Assembly: GCF_036017915.1 (NCBI RefSeq)
Contig: NZ_CP107929.1
Coordinates: 186,001 to 250,000 of the forward strand
DNA: 64,000 nucleotides
Reading direction: 5' to 3'
DNA from: Micromonospora sp. NBC_00421
Lineage (GTDB): Bacteria; Actinomycetota; Actinomycetes; Mycobacteriales; Micromonosporaceae
Below the pieces are notes generated by a model that made no database searches, was not told the DNA's origin, and saw only the letters and a list, made by a program, of their open reading frames with translations. The position numbers and the translations under genes were made by a program. Below are positions 1 through 9,400 of this stretch, in pieces. Position 1 is the first letter of the stretch; each line of letters opens with the position of its first letter.

Positions 1-753
1 GGGCCGGCGGACGGCCGGGGCGCGATCGGCCGGGCACTCACCGCGGCAGCCGGCCTGACCTGTGGGTACGTCGTGGTGTTCGGAGCCTTCGGGCTGGCCG
101 TCGCACCGCTTGCCGACTGGCTGCGCCCCCGGCTGCCGTGGCTGACCGTGACGCTGGGGCTCGGCCTGCTGGCGCTCGGGTTGTGGCTGCTCGCCGGTCG
201 CCGGCTGCCCACCCCGGGCCCGTCGACCCGCGCCCCCCGACTGACCCGCTCGCTGCCGTCCATGGCGCTGTTCGGGATGGCGTACGCGCTGGCGTCGCTG
301 AGCTGCGCGATCGCGCCGTTCCTGGCGATCGTGGTGACCAGCCTCCAGGCCGGCTCGACCCTGCGCGGGCTGGCGCTCTTCGTCGCGTACGCGATCGGGA
401 TGGGGTTGGTGGTGACGGTGGCGGCGCTCGGCGTGGCGCTGCTCCGCGGCCGTGTGGTACGCGGACTGCGCGGCGCCGGTGCCTGGGTGCCCCGGCTCAG
501 CGGCCTGGTGCTGCTCGTCGCCGGCGGCTACGTCGCCTGGTACGGCTGGTACGAGGTCCGGCTCGCCCAGGGCCGGCACGACGCGTTCGGCGACCCGGTG
601 GTCGTCGGCGCGGCCCGGGTCCAGCGGATGCTGGTGACGGCGCTGGACACGGCCGGGCCGGTGGTGCTCGCCGGGCTGCTGGTCGGGCTGCTCGCGGTGG
701 CGGCGCTGCTGCACCGCAACCGCACCCGGGACGGTGCCACCGAACGGGTGTGA
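1..753 (+). CDS. CcdA/DsbD-family membrane protein, 5'-truncated by window edge
   Basis: The reading frame is open from base 1, so the gene begins before the window; the first in-window start-type codon (GTG at 73) lies inside the conserved region and is probably not the true start. The visible part is almost wholly hydrophobic, with about five membrane segments. It has the family-typical Ser-Cys-Ala-Ile-Ala-Pro-Phe segment after a loop, which in CcdA/DsbD proteins carries one of the two redox cysteines. Such proteins pass electrons across the membrane to extracytoplasmic thiol proteins for cytochrome c maturation or disulfide reduction. The N-terminal half with the partner cysteine is outside the window, so the assignment rests on the C-terminal half. 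It converges on serS across a strong hairpin. Confidence 0.75.
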   Translation, partial: GPADGRGAIGRALTAAAGLTCGYVVVFGAFGLAVAPLADWLRPRLPWLTVTLGLGLLALGLWLLAGRRLPTPGPSTRAPRLTRSLPSMALFGMAYALASLSCAIAPFLAIVVTSLQAGSTLRGLALFVAYAIGMGLVVTVAALGVALLRGRVVRGLRGAGAWVPRLSGLVLLVAGGYVAWYGWYEVRLAQGRHDAFGDPVVVGAARVQRMLVTALDTAGPVVLAGLLVGLLAVAALLHRNRTRDGATERV

Positions 754-789
754 ACGCGGCGGGTCGGTCGTCGCCGGGGTGGTGTGTGC

Positions 790-826
790 GGTGAGGGGCG
801 GGAGCCCGGAGGCCCCGCCCCTCACC
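790..826. terminator. Bidirectional terminator between ccdA-like gene and serS
   Basis: Thirteen-base perfect arms (790-802 and 814-826) enclose an 11-base loop in the short gap between two convergent genes. There is no T-run, as is usual in high-GC actinobacteria. Confidence 0.7.
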
Positions 827-833
827 GGAAGCC

Positions 834-2120
834 TCAGCGCAGCGGGGTGAGCCGGTCGGTGCCGAGCCGGTCGCGGAGCACCTCGGGCACCAGCACCGAG
901 CCGTCGGGCTGCTGGAACTGCTCCAGGATGGCCGGGAAGAGCCGGCTGGTGGCAAGCGCCGAGCCGTTGAGCGTGTGCACGAAGCGGGTCTGCTTGCCGC
1001 CCGGCTCGCGGTAGCGGATGGCCGCCCGGCGGGCCTGGTAGTCACCGGCCCAGGAGACCGACGAGACCTCCTTGTACTTGCCGGTGCTCGGCATCCACAC
1101 CTCGATGTCGAGGGTCTTCTTCATCGACGCGCTGGCGTCGCCGGCGGAGAGCAGGCTGCGCTGGTAGTGCAGGCCCAGCTTCTCGACCAGGCTCTCCGCG
1201 TGGCCGAGCATCTCCTCCAGCGCCGCGTCGGCCTGCTCGGGCAGGGTGAACTGGAAGATCTCCACCTTGTTGAACTGGTGCCCCCGCACGGTGCCGCGCT
1301 CGTCGGAGTGCGAACCGGCGGCCTCCCGTCGGTAACAGGGGGTGTAGGCGAACGCCTTCAGCGGGAGCTTCGACGTCTCCAGGATCTCGTCCTGGTAGGC
1401 GCCGAGGATGGCCGTCTCCGAGGTGGGCAGCAGGAACTGCCCGCGCGGGGCGGACTCCCGGTCCAGGTGGTAGACGTCGTCGTAGAACTTGGGGAACTGG
1501 CCGGCGGCGAAACCGGCGGTGTCCAGCAGCAGGTGCGGCGGGAGCAGGAACTCGTAGCCGGCCCGCACGTGCTCGTCGATGAACCAGTTGATCAGCGCCC
1601 ACTCCAGCCGGGCACCCAGGCCGGTGTACATCCAGAAGCCGGACCCACCGAGCTTGACACCCCGCTCGTGGTCGACCAGGCCGAGCGCGCGGCTCAGCTC
1701 CACGTGGTCGCGGATCTTCTCGATGACCGGGGGCTCGCCGAAGGTCTTCACCACCCGGTTGGCCTCCTTGCCGCCGGGCACGACGTCGTCGGCGGGCAGG
1801 TTGGGCAGCTCGCTCATCGTGCCGCGCAGCCGGGACTGCACCTCGTCCAGCTGGGACTCCAGCTCGGCGAGCTGCTTACGCTCGGCGTCCGGCGCGACGG
1901 GCTCCGGCGTGGTGCCGGCCCGCTTCGCCTGCGCGTACGCCCGAGCCTCGGCCTTGCGGCGCTGCCGCTCGGCGTCGATCTCCGTGATCAGGGCACGACG
2001 CTCCTGGTCGAGCCGCTGGATCTCGTCCAGGACCCGGTTGACCTCGGCGGGATCCAGCCGCTTCGCCAGCGCGGTCGCCACCGCCTCGCGATCCTTCCGG
2101 ATCAACTCCATGTCGAGCAT
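834..2120 (-). CDS. serS: Seryl-tRNA synthetase
   Basis: Class II aminoacyl-tRNA synthetase charging tRNA-Ser (and tRNA-Sec where present) in the cytoplasm. The 428-residue length is normal for bacterial SerRS. Residues 1 to about 105 form the charged antiparallel coiled-coil arm that grips the tRNA long variable arm. The class II core follows: motif 2 around 259-290 (TPCYRREAAGS, then HSDERGTVRGHQF) and motif 3 near the C-terminus (NGSALATSR). The ATG at 2120 gives the family-typical opening (M-L-D-M-E-L-I-R); an in-frame ATG three codons later cannot be excluded. The gene stands alone, convergent with the ccdA-like gene. Confidence 0.97.
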   Translation of the reverse strand: MLDMELIRKDREAVATALAKRLDPAEVNRVLDEIQRLDQERRALITEIDAERQRRKAEARAYAQAKRAGTTPEPVAPDAERKQLAELESQLDEVQSRLRGTMSELPNLPADDVVPGGKEANRVVKTFGEPPVIEKIRDHVELSRALGLVDHERGVKLGGSGFWMYTGLGARLEWALINWFIDEHVRAGYEFLLPPHLLLDTAGFAAGQFPKFYDDVYHLDRESAPRGQFLLPTSETAILGAYQDEILETSKLPLKAFAYTPCYRREAAGSHSDERGTVRGHQFNKVEIFQFTLPEQADAALEEMLGHAESLVEKLGLHYQRSLLSAGDASASMKKTLDIEVWMPSTGKYKEVSSVSWAGDYQARRAAIRYREPGGKQTRFVHTLNGSALATSRLFPAILEQFQQPDGSVLVPEVLRDRLGTDRLTPLR

Positions 2121-2322
2121 GCTGCTCCGTACGCTCCGTCCAGGCAGTCGGGTGGGACCCCCAGATGCTACCGTCGCGCCCCCCGGCCCCCGGCCCCGGC
2201 TTCGGCGACCCCCATGCCCCCGCCGCTCATGTCCGGGCCGGTCATATGCGTGCCGGCGCCGGTCGCGGGCGGTGCCGGTGACCGCCGGCGGGGTGGAGAC
2301 CCGGCCGGCGGGGGCGGCACCG

Positions 2323-3414
2323 TCAGAGACGGATCGGCATCAGGATCGAGAAGGTGTCCTCGTCGTCCGGGCGGCGGACGGCCAGCGGGGCGATCGGGCC
2401 GTCGAGTTCCAGCACCAGTTGCGCGCCACCGGCGGCGTCCAGCGCGTCGAGCAGGAAGTCGCCGTTCACCCCGACCAGCAGGTCGGGCTGGCCCGGGCGG
2501 GCCAGTTCGGTCGCGTCGACCAGGCGCAGCCCGTTGCGTTCGTCCACGCCGAGCACGGTCACCGGCAGCGACACCCCTTCGTGTTCCCGGGTGACCGTGG
2601 GGGTGCTGGCCCGCAGCGCGGCGCGTAGGGCCGCCACGTCGACCGGGACCCGCCGGGCCGGGGCGTCGGCCGGTCGGTGCAGCAGCCGCCGGTAGTCGGT
2701 GAACTCGTACGGCAGGACCGCCGAGCGGGCTTCGGCACCGGCGACGGCGACGGTGACCTGCCCCTCGGCGACAGTCAGGTGTGCCTCCGATTCGGTGGCG
2801 GTGTCGAGCAGCGCCCGGAACTCGTCGACGGCCGCCGTCGGGAGCAACGCCCGCACCGGCGGGCCGTCCACCCCACCACCGGCCCGGGCCAGCGCCATCC
2901 GGTACCTGTCGGTCGCGACCAGGCGTACGCCGTCGGGCTCCACGTCCAGCAGCACGCCGGCGAGCACCGGCAGTTCGGGGTCGCTGCCGACGGCGAACCG
3001 GACGGCGTCGACGGCGGCGGCCAGGTCGGCACGGGACAGCACGATGCGGGTGGTCATCTGGTACTCCTCGGGATCGATCAGGGCACGGACCCGGGAGAGT
3101 TCGCGGCGGGCATCGGCGAGACCGTCCTCCAGCCGACGCAGGTGCGCGTCGAGCAGCCGCCCGACCCGCTCCGGTTCGTCCCGCAGCCGCAGCACGGCGG
3201 CGATCTCGGCCAACGGCATGCCGACCCGGCGCAGACCGGCCACCAGCCGGGCCGGCGCCACCTGCGCGTCGGTGTACCAGCGGTAACCGTTCACCGGGTC
3301 GACGAGCGTCGGGGTCAGCACCCCGCACCCGTCGTAGAACCGCAGCGCGCTGACCGTCAGGCCGCTGGCCCGGGCCAGCTCGCCGATACTCCGCAACTCG
3401 CTCTCCACGCCCAT
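2323..3414 (-). CDS. MerR-family regulator fused to sliding-clamp (DnaN-like) domains
   Basis: Residues 8 to about 75 are a MerR winged helix (IGELARASGLTVSALRFYD, then the GYRWY wing), followed by a dimerisation helix to about 112. From about 120 to 363 the protein changes to the fold of DNA polymerase III beta: FAVGSDPELPVLAGVLL and ATDRYRMALA match clamp domain 2, and the last residues (FSILMPIRL) match the clamp C-terminus of domain 3. The usual clamp domain 1 is absent, as if the MerR module replaced it. MerR proteins twist promoters and are usually switched by a C-terminal effector domain; here a DNA-encircling or protein-docking domain takes that place. Function is unknown. ATG 3414 is the longest start, but the promoter geometry (see 3416-3446) would favour a leaderless GTG at 3408. 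Confidence 0.85.
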   Translation of the reverse strand: MGVESELRSIGELARASGLTVSALRFYDGCGVLTPTLVDPVNGYRWYTDAQVAPARLVAGLRRVGMPLAEIAAVLRLRDEPERVGRLLDAHLRRLEDGLADARRELSRVRALIDPEEYQMTTRIVLSRADLAAAVDAVRFAVGSDPELPVLAGVLLDVEPDGVRLVATDRYRMALARAGGGVDGPPVRALLPTAAVDEFRALLDTATESEAHLTVAEGQVTVAVAGAEARSAVLPYEFTDYRRLLHRPADAPARRVPVDVAALRAALRASTPTVTREHEGVSLPVTVLGVDERNGLRLVDATELARPGQPDLLVGVNGDFLLDALDAAGGAQLVLELDGPIAPLAVRRPDDEDTFSILMPIRL

Positions 3415-3415
3415 G

Positions 3416-3446
3416 ATGCTGTCGCCTCAACCAGGTAGAGGGTCAA
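3416..3446 (-). promoter_or_regulatory. MerR-type promoter with operator dyad in an over-long spacer
   Basis: Reading the minus strand, TTGACC (3441-3446) and CAGCAT (3416-3421) are separated by 19 bp. The spacer holds the 17-base dyad CCTCTACCTGGTTGAGG (3425-3441), which has one mismatch between its arms. A dyad inside a 19-bp spacer is the hallmark of MerR-regulated promoters. It lies directly before the merR-clamp gene, suggesting autoregulation. The -10 is weak, and the implied transcription start falls at about 3408-3409, next to an in-frame GTG. Confidence 0.55.
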
Positions 3447-3480
3447 GCCGCGACCGCCGTCGACCCGCCGACCGCCCCGG

Positions 3481-4662
3481 TCAGCTCCGCGCCTGGAGGA
3501 CCCGGAACGTCATCCCCGCCTTCACCAACCGGTCCAGCAGCGCATCGCCCATCGCCGTCACCGGGGTCACCTGACCGGATGTGCCGGGCAGTTCGTCGTA
3601 CGCCAGGCAGAGGGCCGACTCGGCGAGCATCTTGGCGGTCTCGTCGTAGCCGGGATCGCCGCCGGAGACCTCGGTGCGGACCGTGCTGCCCCCGCCCTCA
3701 CCGACGAACCGCACCCGGAACCACGACCTGGCCCGCTGCGCCGCACTCGGGCCCTGCCCGGACGCGAGCCGGCCGAGCAGCCAGCGCCGGGTCGGCGGCA
3801 ACTTGACCAACCCGACCAGGCCGGCCATCCCCACCCCGGCCAGCAGCACCGTCGGTAGCCGCTTGACGGCGGCGAAGTGCCGGTAGCGGAAGTCCGGGCC
3901 GTACTCCGGGCGGGCGGCTGCGGACCGGCGTACCACCTGCGGGTCGATGGTGGGCAGCGGCACCGCCCACCCGCCGGCCGTCGCCGAGCGGCCCACCTTG
4001 CCGGGCACCGCGCGGACCCGGCGGCCGTCAGGTCGGGGCTCGACCGCCCGGCGGGCCCGCGCCGCCCGCTTCGCCTCGGCGGTACGGGAGAACGCGGTGA
4101 GCGCCGAGTGGTACGTGCCGGCGGAGAACTTCCCCCCGGCCCGGACGAACCCGTCCACGGTGATCGGCCCGTCCGCCGGCAGCTGCCGGACCGTGTACCA
4201 GACGCCCAGGTCGTGCGGGATCGAGTCGAAACCGCAGGCGTGCACCAGCCGGGCCCCGGTGCGCACCGCCTCGGCGTGATGCCGCACGTACATCAGGTCC
4301 ACGAACTCCGGCTCGCCGGTGATGTCGAGATAGTCGGTGCCGGCGGCGGCGCACGCGGCGACCAGCGGCTCCCCGTGGTGCACGTACGGCCCGACAGTGG
4401 TGGCGAGCACCCGGGTGGCCTGCGCCACCACGCGCAGCGATCCGGCGTCGGTGACGTCGGCGGTGAGCAGCGGCAGCTCCGCCAGGGTCGGGTCGATGCC
4501 GACGAGCCGGTCCCGGACCGCCGCCAGCTTCGCCGGGTTGCGCCCGGCCAGCGCCCAGCGCAACCCGGCCGGGGCGTGCCGGGCCAGGTACTCGGCGGTC
4601 AGCCCGCCGGTGAAGCCGGTCGCGCCGAACAGGACGATGTCGTACGCGCGGTCGTGGGGCAT
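3481..4662 (-). CDS. Saccharopine dehydrogenase-like / trans-acting enoyl reductase family oxidoreductase
   Basis: The N-terminus is a Rossmann fold: YDIVLFGATGFTGGLTAEYL at residues 7-26, with the Gly-Ala-Thr-Gly-Phe-Thr-Gly nucleotide loop, then NPAKLAAVRDRL. This is the hallmark of the saccharopine dehydrogenase NADP-binding family, whose mycobacterial relatives act as trans enoyl reductases in lipid biosynthesis. The substrate here is unknown. The 393-residue length is normal. The ATG at 4662 was preferred to the open frame reaching 4851 because the Rossmann strand begins immediately after it and the upstream translation is Arg/Pro-rich noise overlapping the next gene. It is co-directional with the alcohol dehydrogenase, 29 bases away. 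Confidence 0.85.
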   Translation of the reverse strand: MPHDRAYDIVLFGATGFTGGLTAEYLARHAPAGLRWALAGRNPAKLAAVRDRLVGIDPTLAELPLLTADVTDAGSLRVVAQATRVLATTVGPYVHHGEPLVAACAAAGTDYLDITGEPEFVDLMYVRHHAEAVRTGARLVHACGFDSIPHDLGVWYTVRQLPADGPITVDGFVRAGGKFSAGTYHSALTAFSRTAEAKRAARARRAVEPRPDGRRVRAVPGKVGRSATAGGWAVPLPTIDPQVVRRSAAARPEYGPDFRYRHFAAVKRLPTVLLAGVGMAGLVGLVKLPPTRRWLLGRLASGQGPSAAQRARSWFRVRFVGEGGGSTVRTEVSGGDPGYDETAKMLAESALCLAYDELPGTSGQVTPVTAMGDALLDRLVKAGMTFRVLQARS

Positions 4663-4691
4663 CCGCCGAGTGTGCCACCCGTGCCCGCCCC

Positions 4692-5864
4692 TCACCCGTG
4701 CGGCGTGAAGACCGACCGGACACAGCCGTCGGCCCGGTCCCGGAACAGCGCGTACCCGGTCGGACCCTGGTCCAGGTCGAACCGGTGCGTCGCCAGGTGT
4801 TCGGTACGCAGCTCGTCCCGGGCCATCCGGTCCAGCAGCATCGGAATCCACCGCTGACCGTGCTGCCGGGCGCTGCGCAGGGTGAGCCCCTTGTGCATCA
4901 CCGCGCCCAGCGGAAAGGCGTCCACGAAACCGGTGAAGGTGCCCGAGACGAAGACCGTGCCACCCTTGCGGCAGGCGTGCACCGCCTCCCGGACCGCCAA
5001 CGGGTCCTCGGCCGGGCCGCCCCGACCGGTGAAGCGGTCGGCGAGCGAGACCGGCCGGCCACCGCCGTCGGCCACCCCGACCGCCTCCACGCAGACGTCG
5101 GGGCCCCGGCCGCCACTGCGTTCCCGCAGTTCGGCGGGGACGTCGGTGTGCTCGTAGTGCAGCGTCTCGGCGCCCGCGTGCCGTTCGGCCATCCGCAGCC
5201 GCTCCGGATACCTGTCGATCACGATCACCCGGTCCGCGCCGAGCGCCGTCGCCGCCTGCGCGGTGAGCTGACCCACCGCCCCCGCCCCCCAGACCGCGAC
5301 CACGTCACCGGGGCGGACCGCACCCAGCTCGGCCCCCATCCACCCGGCGGGGGCGGCGTCCGAGGCGAAGACCGCCCGGTCGTCGCTGACCGGGTCGGGC
5401 ACGGCGAACGCCCCGACGTCGGCGTACGGCACCCGGACGTACTCGGCGTGGCTGCCGGCGAACCCGCCCGTCCGCCGGGGGTGGCCGTAGCAGCCGCCGG
5501 TGGGCTGACCCCAGGCCGCCTCGGTGACCGTCCCGGTGGTCGCGCCGTTGTCGCAGCAGGAGTAGAGGCCCTGCCGGCAGTACCAGCAGTTCCCGCAGGC
5601 CACGGCGGCGCAGACCACCACCCGGTCGCCGACGCGGTGTCGGCGTACCGCCGGGCCGATCTCGGCCACCTCGCCGAGGAACTCGTGCCCGAGCACGTCC
5701 CCGGCGGCGAGGCCCGGCACCCGACCGGCGAGCAACGGCAGGTCGGCCCCGCAGGTGGCACTGCGCCGGACCCGGACGATCATGTCGTGGGCGTTGCGCA
5801 GCTCCGGGTCGGGCACCTGGCGTACCGCGAGCCGGTCGACGCCCTCCCAGCACAGCGCCCTCAT
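4692..5864 (-). CDS. Zinc-dependent alcohol dehydrogenase (MDR family, FDH-like)
   Basis: Medium-chain dehydrogenase of 390 residues. Visible features include the catalytic-zinc Cys in SATCGADLPLL, GHEFLGEVAEIG with the His-Glu pair, the structural-zinc cysteine cluster (CGNCWYCRQGLYSCC), and the NAD-binding loop VAVWGAGAVGQL followed by RVIVIDRYPERL. A long insert after the cysteine cluster and the 390-residue size resemble the glutathione-independent formaldehyde dehydrogenase subgroup, so an aldehyde or alcohol substrate is likely but unspecified. The ATG at 5864 overlaps the stop of the upstream small gene by four bases, so the two are translationally coupled. Confidence 0.88.
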   Translation of the reverse strand: MRALCWEGVDRLAVRQVPDPELRNAHDMIVRVRRSATCGADLPLLAGRVPGLAAGDVLGHEFLGEVAEIGPAVRRHRVGDRVVVCAAVACGNCWYCRQGLYSCCDNGATTGTVTEAAWGQPTGGCYGHPRRTGGFAGSHAEYVRVPYADVGAFAVPDPVSDDRAVFASDAAPAGWMGAELGAVRPGDVVAVWGAGAVGQLTAQAATALGADRVIVIDRYPERLRMAERHAGAETLHYEHTDVPAELRERSGGRGPDVCVEAVGVADGGGRPVSLADRFTGRGGPAEDPLAVREAVHACRKGGTVFVSGTFTGFVDAFPLGAVMHKGLTLRSARQHGQRWIPMLLDRMARDELRTEHLATHRFDLDQGPTGYALFRDRADGCVRSVFTPHG

Positions 5865-6343
5865 CCGGGCTCCACCGGGCGGGCCACGGCGGGCCGGTCG
5901 TCGGCGGGCCGCTCGACGACGGGCCGGTCGGCGCGCAGCTCCTCGCCGGTCTCGACGAGCTGCCGGACCGCGCGCAACACCTGCCGCAGGTAGCCGTCGG
6001 GGTCGTCGCCGACCAGGTGGGCGGACATCCCGGGCAGGGTGTCGACCCCGCCGAGGGGCCGGACCGCCAGCTCGGTGCCCCGCCCGCCGGGGGCCGGCCG
6101 TAGGTCGACCTCCACCGCGCCGGCCAGGGGCCGCAGCGGCTCCGGCCACCGCCCGTCGGGCAGCAGCTCCGCCGCCGGCACCCCGACCGTCACCACCTGC
6201 CAGCGACCTGACCGTACGCCGGCCACCTGCCGCCGCGGCCACCACCGTGGTACGCCCAGCCGTCCCATCCGTACCACCCGCCTCTCCCGCCGGGACCGGG
6301 GTGGGCGGCCGGCCCTGCCCGGCCAGCCGTCCGGTCCGCCCAT
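5861..6343 (-). CDS. Small SRPBCC/cyclase-like hypothetical protein coupled to the dehydrogenase
   Basis: The protein is about 160 residues. The first 35 are Arg/Gly-rich; the rest has the alternating pattern of an SRPBCC-type sheet (GRWQVVTVGVPAAELL, AVEVDLRPAPGGRGTELAV) and a final helix (DDPDGYLRQVLRAVRQLVE). That pattern resembles polyketide cyclase/dehydrase-like proteins; it is an inference from sequence texture, not a motif match. Its stop overlaps the start of the zinc alcohol dehydrogenase by four bases, so the two act in one operon. The start could be ATG 6343 or ATG 6268. The adjacent LuxR gene is divergent. Confidence 0.6.
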   Translation of the reverse strand: MGGPDGWPGRAGRPPRSRRERRVVRMGRLGVPRWWPRRQVAGVRSGRWQVVTVGVPAAELLPDGRWPEPLRPLAGAVEVDLRPAPGGRGTELAVRPLGGVDTLPGMSAHLVGDDPDGYLRQVLRAVRQLVETGEELRADRPVVERPADDRPAVARPVEPG

Positions 6344-6451
6344 GGTCGGTCGGCCCCGGGTGAACCGGGCTCGTCCCGAAGGGGTGAACCGGGCCGGGCC
6401 GGGTAACCGCCGTCGACCGGGGGAGGAACGCGTCGACGGGGGGAGGGGTGG

Positions 6452-9400
6452 ATGCCGCGACAGCGCCGCAGCACCGCAAGCGCCGAGGTGTCCGCCGGCC
6501 CGCCGCTCCTGGCATCCCGGCTCACTCCGCCCGCCCTGCCGGAGCCGGTGCTGCTGCGACCCCGGCTGCTGGGCTGCCTCGACGGCGGGGTCACCGGCGC
6601 CCTCACCCTGGTCCGCGCGCCGGCCGGCTGGGGCAAGACGACACTGCTGACCGCCTGGGCGCGAGCGTCGGACCAGGGCCAGGGCCGGGACCAGGGCCGG
6701 GACCAGGGCCGGGACCAGGGCCGGGACCAGGGCCGGGACCAGGGCCGGGACCAGGGCCGGGACCAGGGCCGGGACCAGGGCCGGGACCAGGGCCGGGACC
6801 AGGGCCGGGACCAGGGCCGGGACCAGGGCCGGGACCAGGGCCGGGACCAGGGCCGGGACCAGGGCCGGGACCAGGGCCGGGACCAGGGCCGGGACCAGGG
6901 CCAGGACCCGCCGGCCTGGGTGCAGGTCGAGGCGGGCGACAGTGGGGAGCGGCTGTGGGCGTACCTCACGACGGCCCTGCGCGGCGCGCTGCGGGCCGAG
7001 CCGACCGCCGTACCGCCGACCCCCCCACCGTCGGTCACCCCGCTGCGCCCCGACCAGCTGGAGCCGCTCGCCGCCGCGCTGGCGGCCCGGGAGGATCCTG
7101 TTCGGTTGGTCCTCGACGACCTGCACCGGGTGACCGACCCGGCCGTACTCACCGGTCTGGATTTCCTGTTACGGCACGCCGACGGGCGGCTGCGGCTGGT
7201 AGCCGCCGCCCGGACCGGTCTGCCACCCGCCCTGCACCGGCTGCGGCTGGCCGGTGAACTGACCGAGATCGGCCCCGACGACCTGGCCTTCACCACCGAC
7301 GAGGTGGCCGACCTGCTGGTGGCGCACGGGGTGCCGTTGCCGGCCGCTGCGGTCGCCCGGTTGCGGGAACGCACAGGCGGTTGGCCGGCAGGTCTGCGGT
7401 TCGCCGCCCTGGCCGCCCGGGGGCAGCCCGACCCGTGCCGGTGGGCGGAGCGGTTCGGCGGTGATCACCCGGACGTGGCCGCGTACCTGCGCGCCGAGGT
7501 GCTGGCACAGTTGCCGCCGCCGACCCGGGAACTGCTGCGTCGCGGCGCCCTCGGCGGGGCGGTCCGCGCCGACCTGGCCGACGCGCTGACCGGCCGCACC
7601 GACTCCGGTCAGCTGCTGACCGGGCTGGCCCGGGACGGCGGCTTCCTGCACCGCGACGACAGTGAACCGCCCTGGTTCCGGCCACACCCGCTGCTTGCCG
7701 ACGTACTCCGCGAGGAACTGGCCGGTCTCGACGAGGCCGAACGTGGTGAGCTGCACCGGCGGGCCGCCGACTGGCATGCCGACCACGACCGGCCGGCCGA
7801 CGCGCTGCGCCATGCGCTCACCGCCGGGCAGTGGGACCGGGCCACCGGGCTGCTGTTGACCCACTGGCCGGAACTGGTGCCGTACGAGGGGGAGGCGCCG
7901 GACGTACCGCCGCCCCCGCCGCCGCCCGCCGAGGCGGTGCGGCGGGATCCGGAGCTGGCGTTGGCGGCCGGCACCGAACGGGCGTACGCGGGGGACACCG
8001 GGGCGGCGACCGCCCGGCTGCGGGACGCGGTGGCGGCTGCCCACGCGCTGCCGGCCCCACGCCGGGACCGGTTCCGTCGGTTGGCCGTGGCGTTGGAACT
8101 CACCCTGGCCCGGTTGGCCGGCGACCACCCGGAGGTACGCCGGGCCGCCGCCCGACTCCTCGCCACCGGCGTACCGGCCGGGGTCGACCTTTCCGGCGTG
8201 CCCGCCGGGGCCGGTCTCGTGGTGGCAGCGGTGCCGACGGACGAGGACCCCCGGACCGGGGAGGACGCGGACGTGCGGGCGGTGGTCGGCACCGCGCTCG
8301 GCCTGACCGACCTGGCCGAGGGGGACCTGGGGACGGCCGGGGCGCGGTTCACCGAAGCGCTGGCGGCGGCCCGGCAGGCCGGTCGGCACCGGACCGAGCT
8401 GGTCGGCGCGACCCGGTCGGCCCTGCTGCTCGCTCTCGCCGGTGAGCTGTCACCGGCCGAGCAGACGGCCCGCGCGGCCCTGGCCATGCCTCCCTGCCAG
8501 GGTTGGTCGAGTCGGGTCGACTGCGGCTACGCACATCTGGCATTGGCCCTGGTGGCGTTGCAGCGGGGCCAGCCCGCAGAGGCTACCGCCGAGCTGACGG
8601 CGGCTGTCGCCGTGACAGGTGTGACAGGCGGCGTGCCGACCAGCCTGTTCGGTGACGGGACGACCGGACCGCCGGACGTGACAGGTCCGGCCGGTGCCGT
8701 GGTGGGCCCCTCGGCCCGCATGGTGACCGGTCTGACCGGTGGCATGGTGACCGGTCTGACCGGTGGCACGGTGGTGGGTACGGCCGGTGGCGCGGTGGGC
8801 CGTCCGCTCGGTGAGGTGATCGGTGGTGCGGTGCCCCGTTCCCTGGACGGGGCGGTGAACGGGGCGGCCACGGTCGGGGCGGTGGTGGCACTGTGCCGGG
8901 CGGCGTTGTTGCGCGATGCCGGCGAGCCGGCGGCGGCCATCGAGGTGGTGCTGCGAGCCCGGGACGGGCTCACCGGTGCCGGGCGGCTGGCGGATGGTGG
9001 TGTGCTTGCCGGTGCCGGGGAGTTGGTCGACCGGCTACTCGCACTGGAGGCGGACCTGCGTGGTGAGCAGGGCGATCTGGACACCGCCCGGCGGTTGCTC
9101 GCCGGGCGGGTCCGGGAGCCGGAACCGGTGCCCGTGCTGGCGCTGGCGCTGGCCCGGGTGGAGTTCCGAGCCGGTGACGTCCGGGCCGCCGCTCAGGCGC
9201 TGCCGGACTGGGACGCCCCCGGCGCTGCCGACTGGCCGCTGTCGGTACGCCTCGCCGCCGGTGTGTTGGACGCGGTGCTGGCCCGGCGGGCCGGTGACGA
9301 GCGTCGGGCCGGCCGGCTGTTGGAGCGGGTGCTGGACCTGGCCGGCCGGCACGGTCACCGGCGGGTCTTCACCCGGGCCGAACCAGCCGTCCGGGACCTG

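Noticed and set aside
4692..6515. A 607-codon version of the alcohol dehydrogenase
   Set aside because: The dehydrogenase fold starts at ATG 5864, which overlaps the upstream stop; the extra N-terminus lies over another gene.
6671..6907. Possible CRISPR array
   Set aside because: The units are contiguous 12-mers without spacers and are in frame within a gene.
5861..7374. Long minus-strand frames of 394 and 421 codons with LVPA or SRPW repeats
   Set aside because: They run through the 12-bp minisatellite of the plus-strand LuxR gene; a 12-bp repeat without stops keeps every frame open. Outside the repeat they have no domain texture, apart from the small real gene at 5861-6343.
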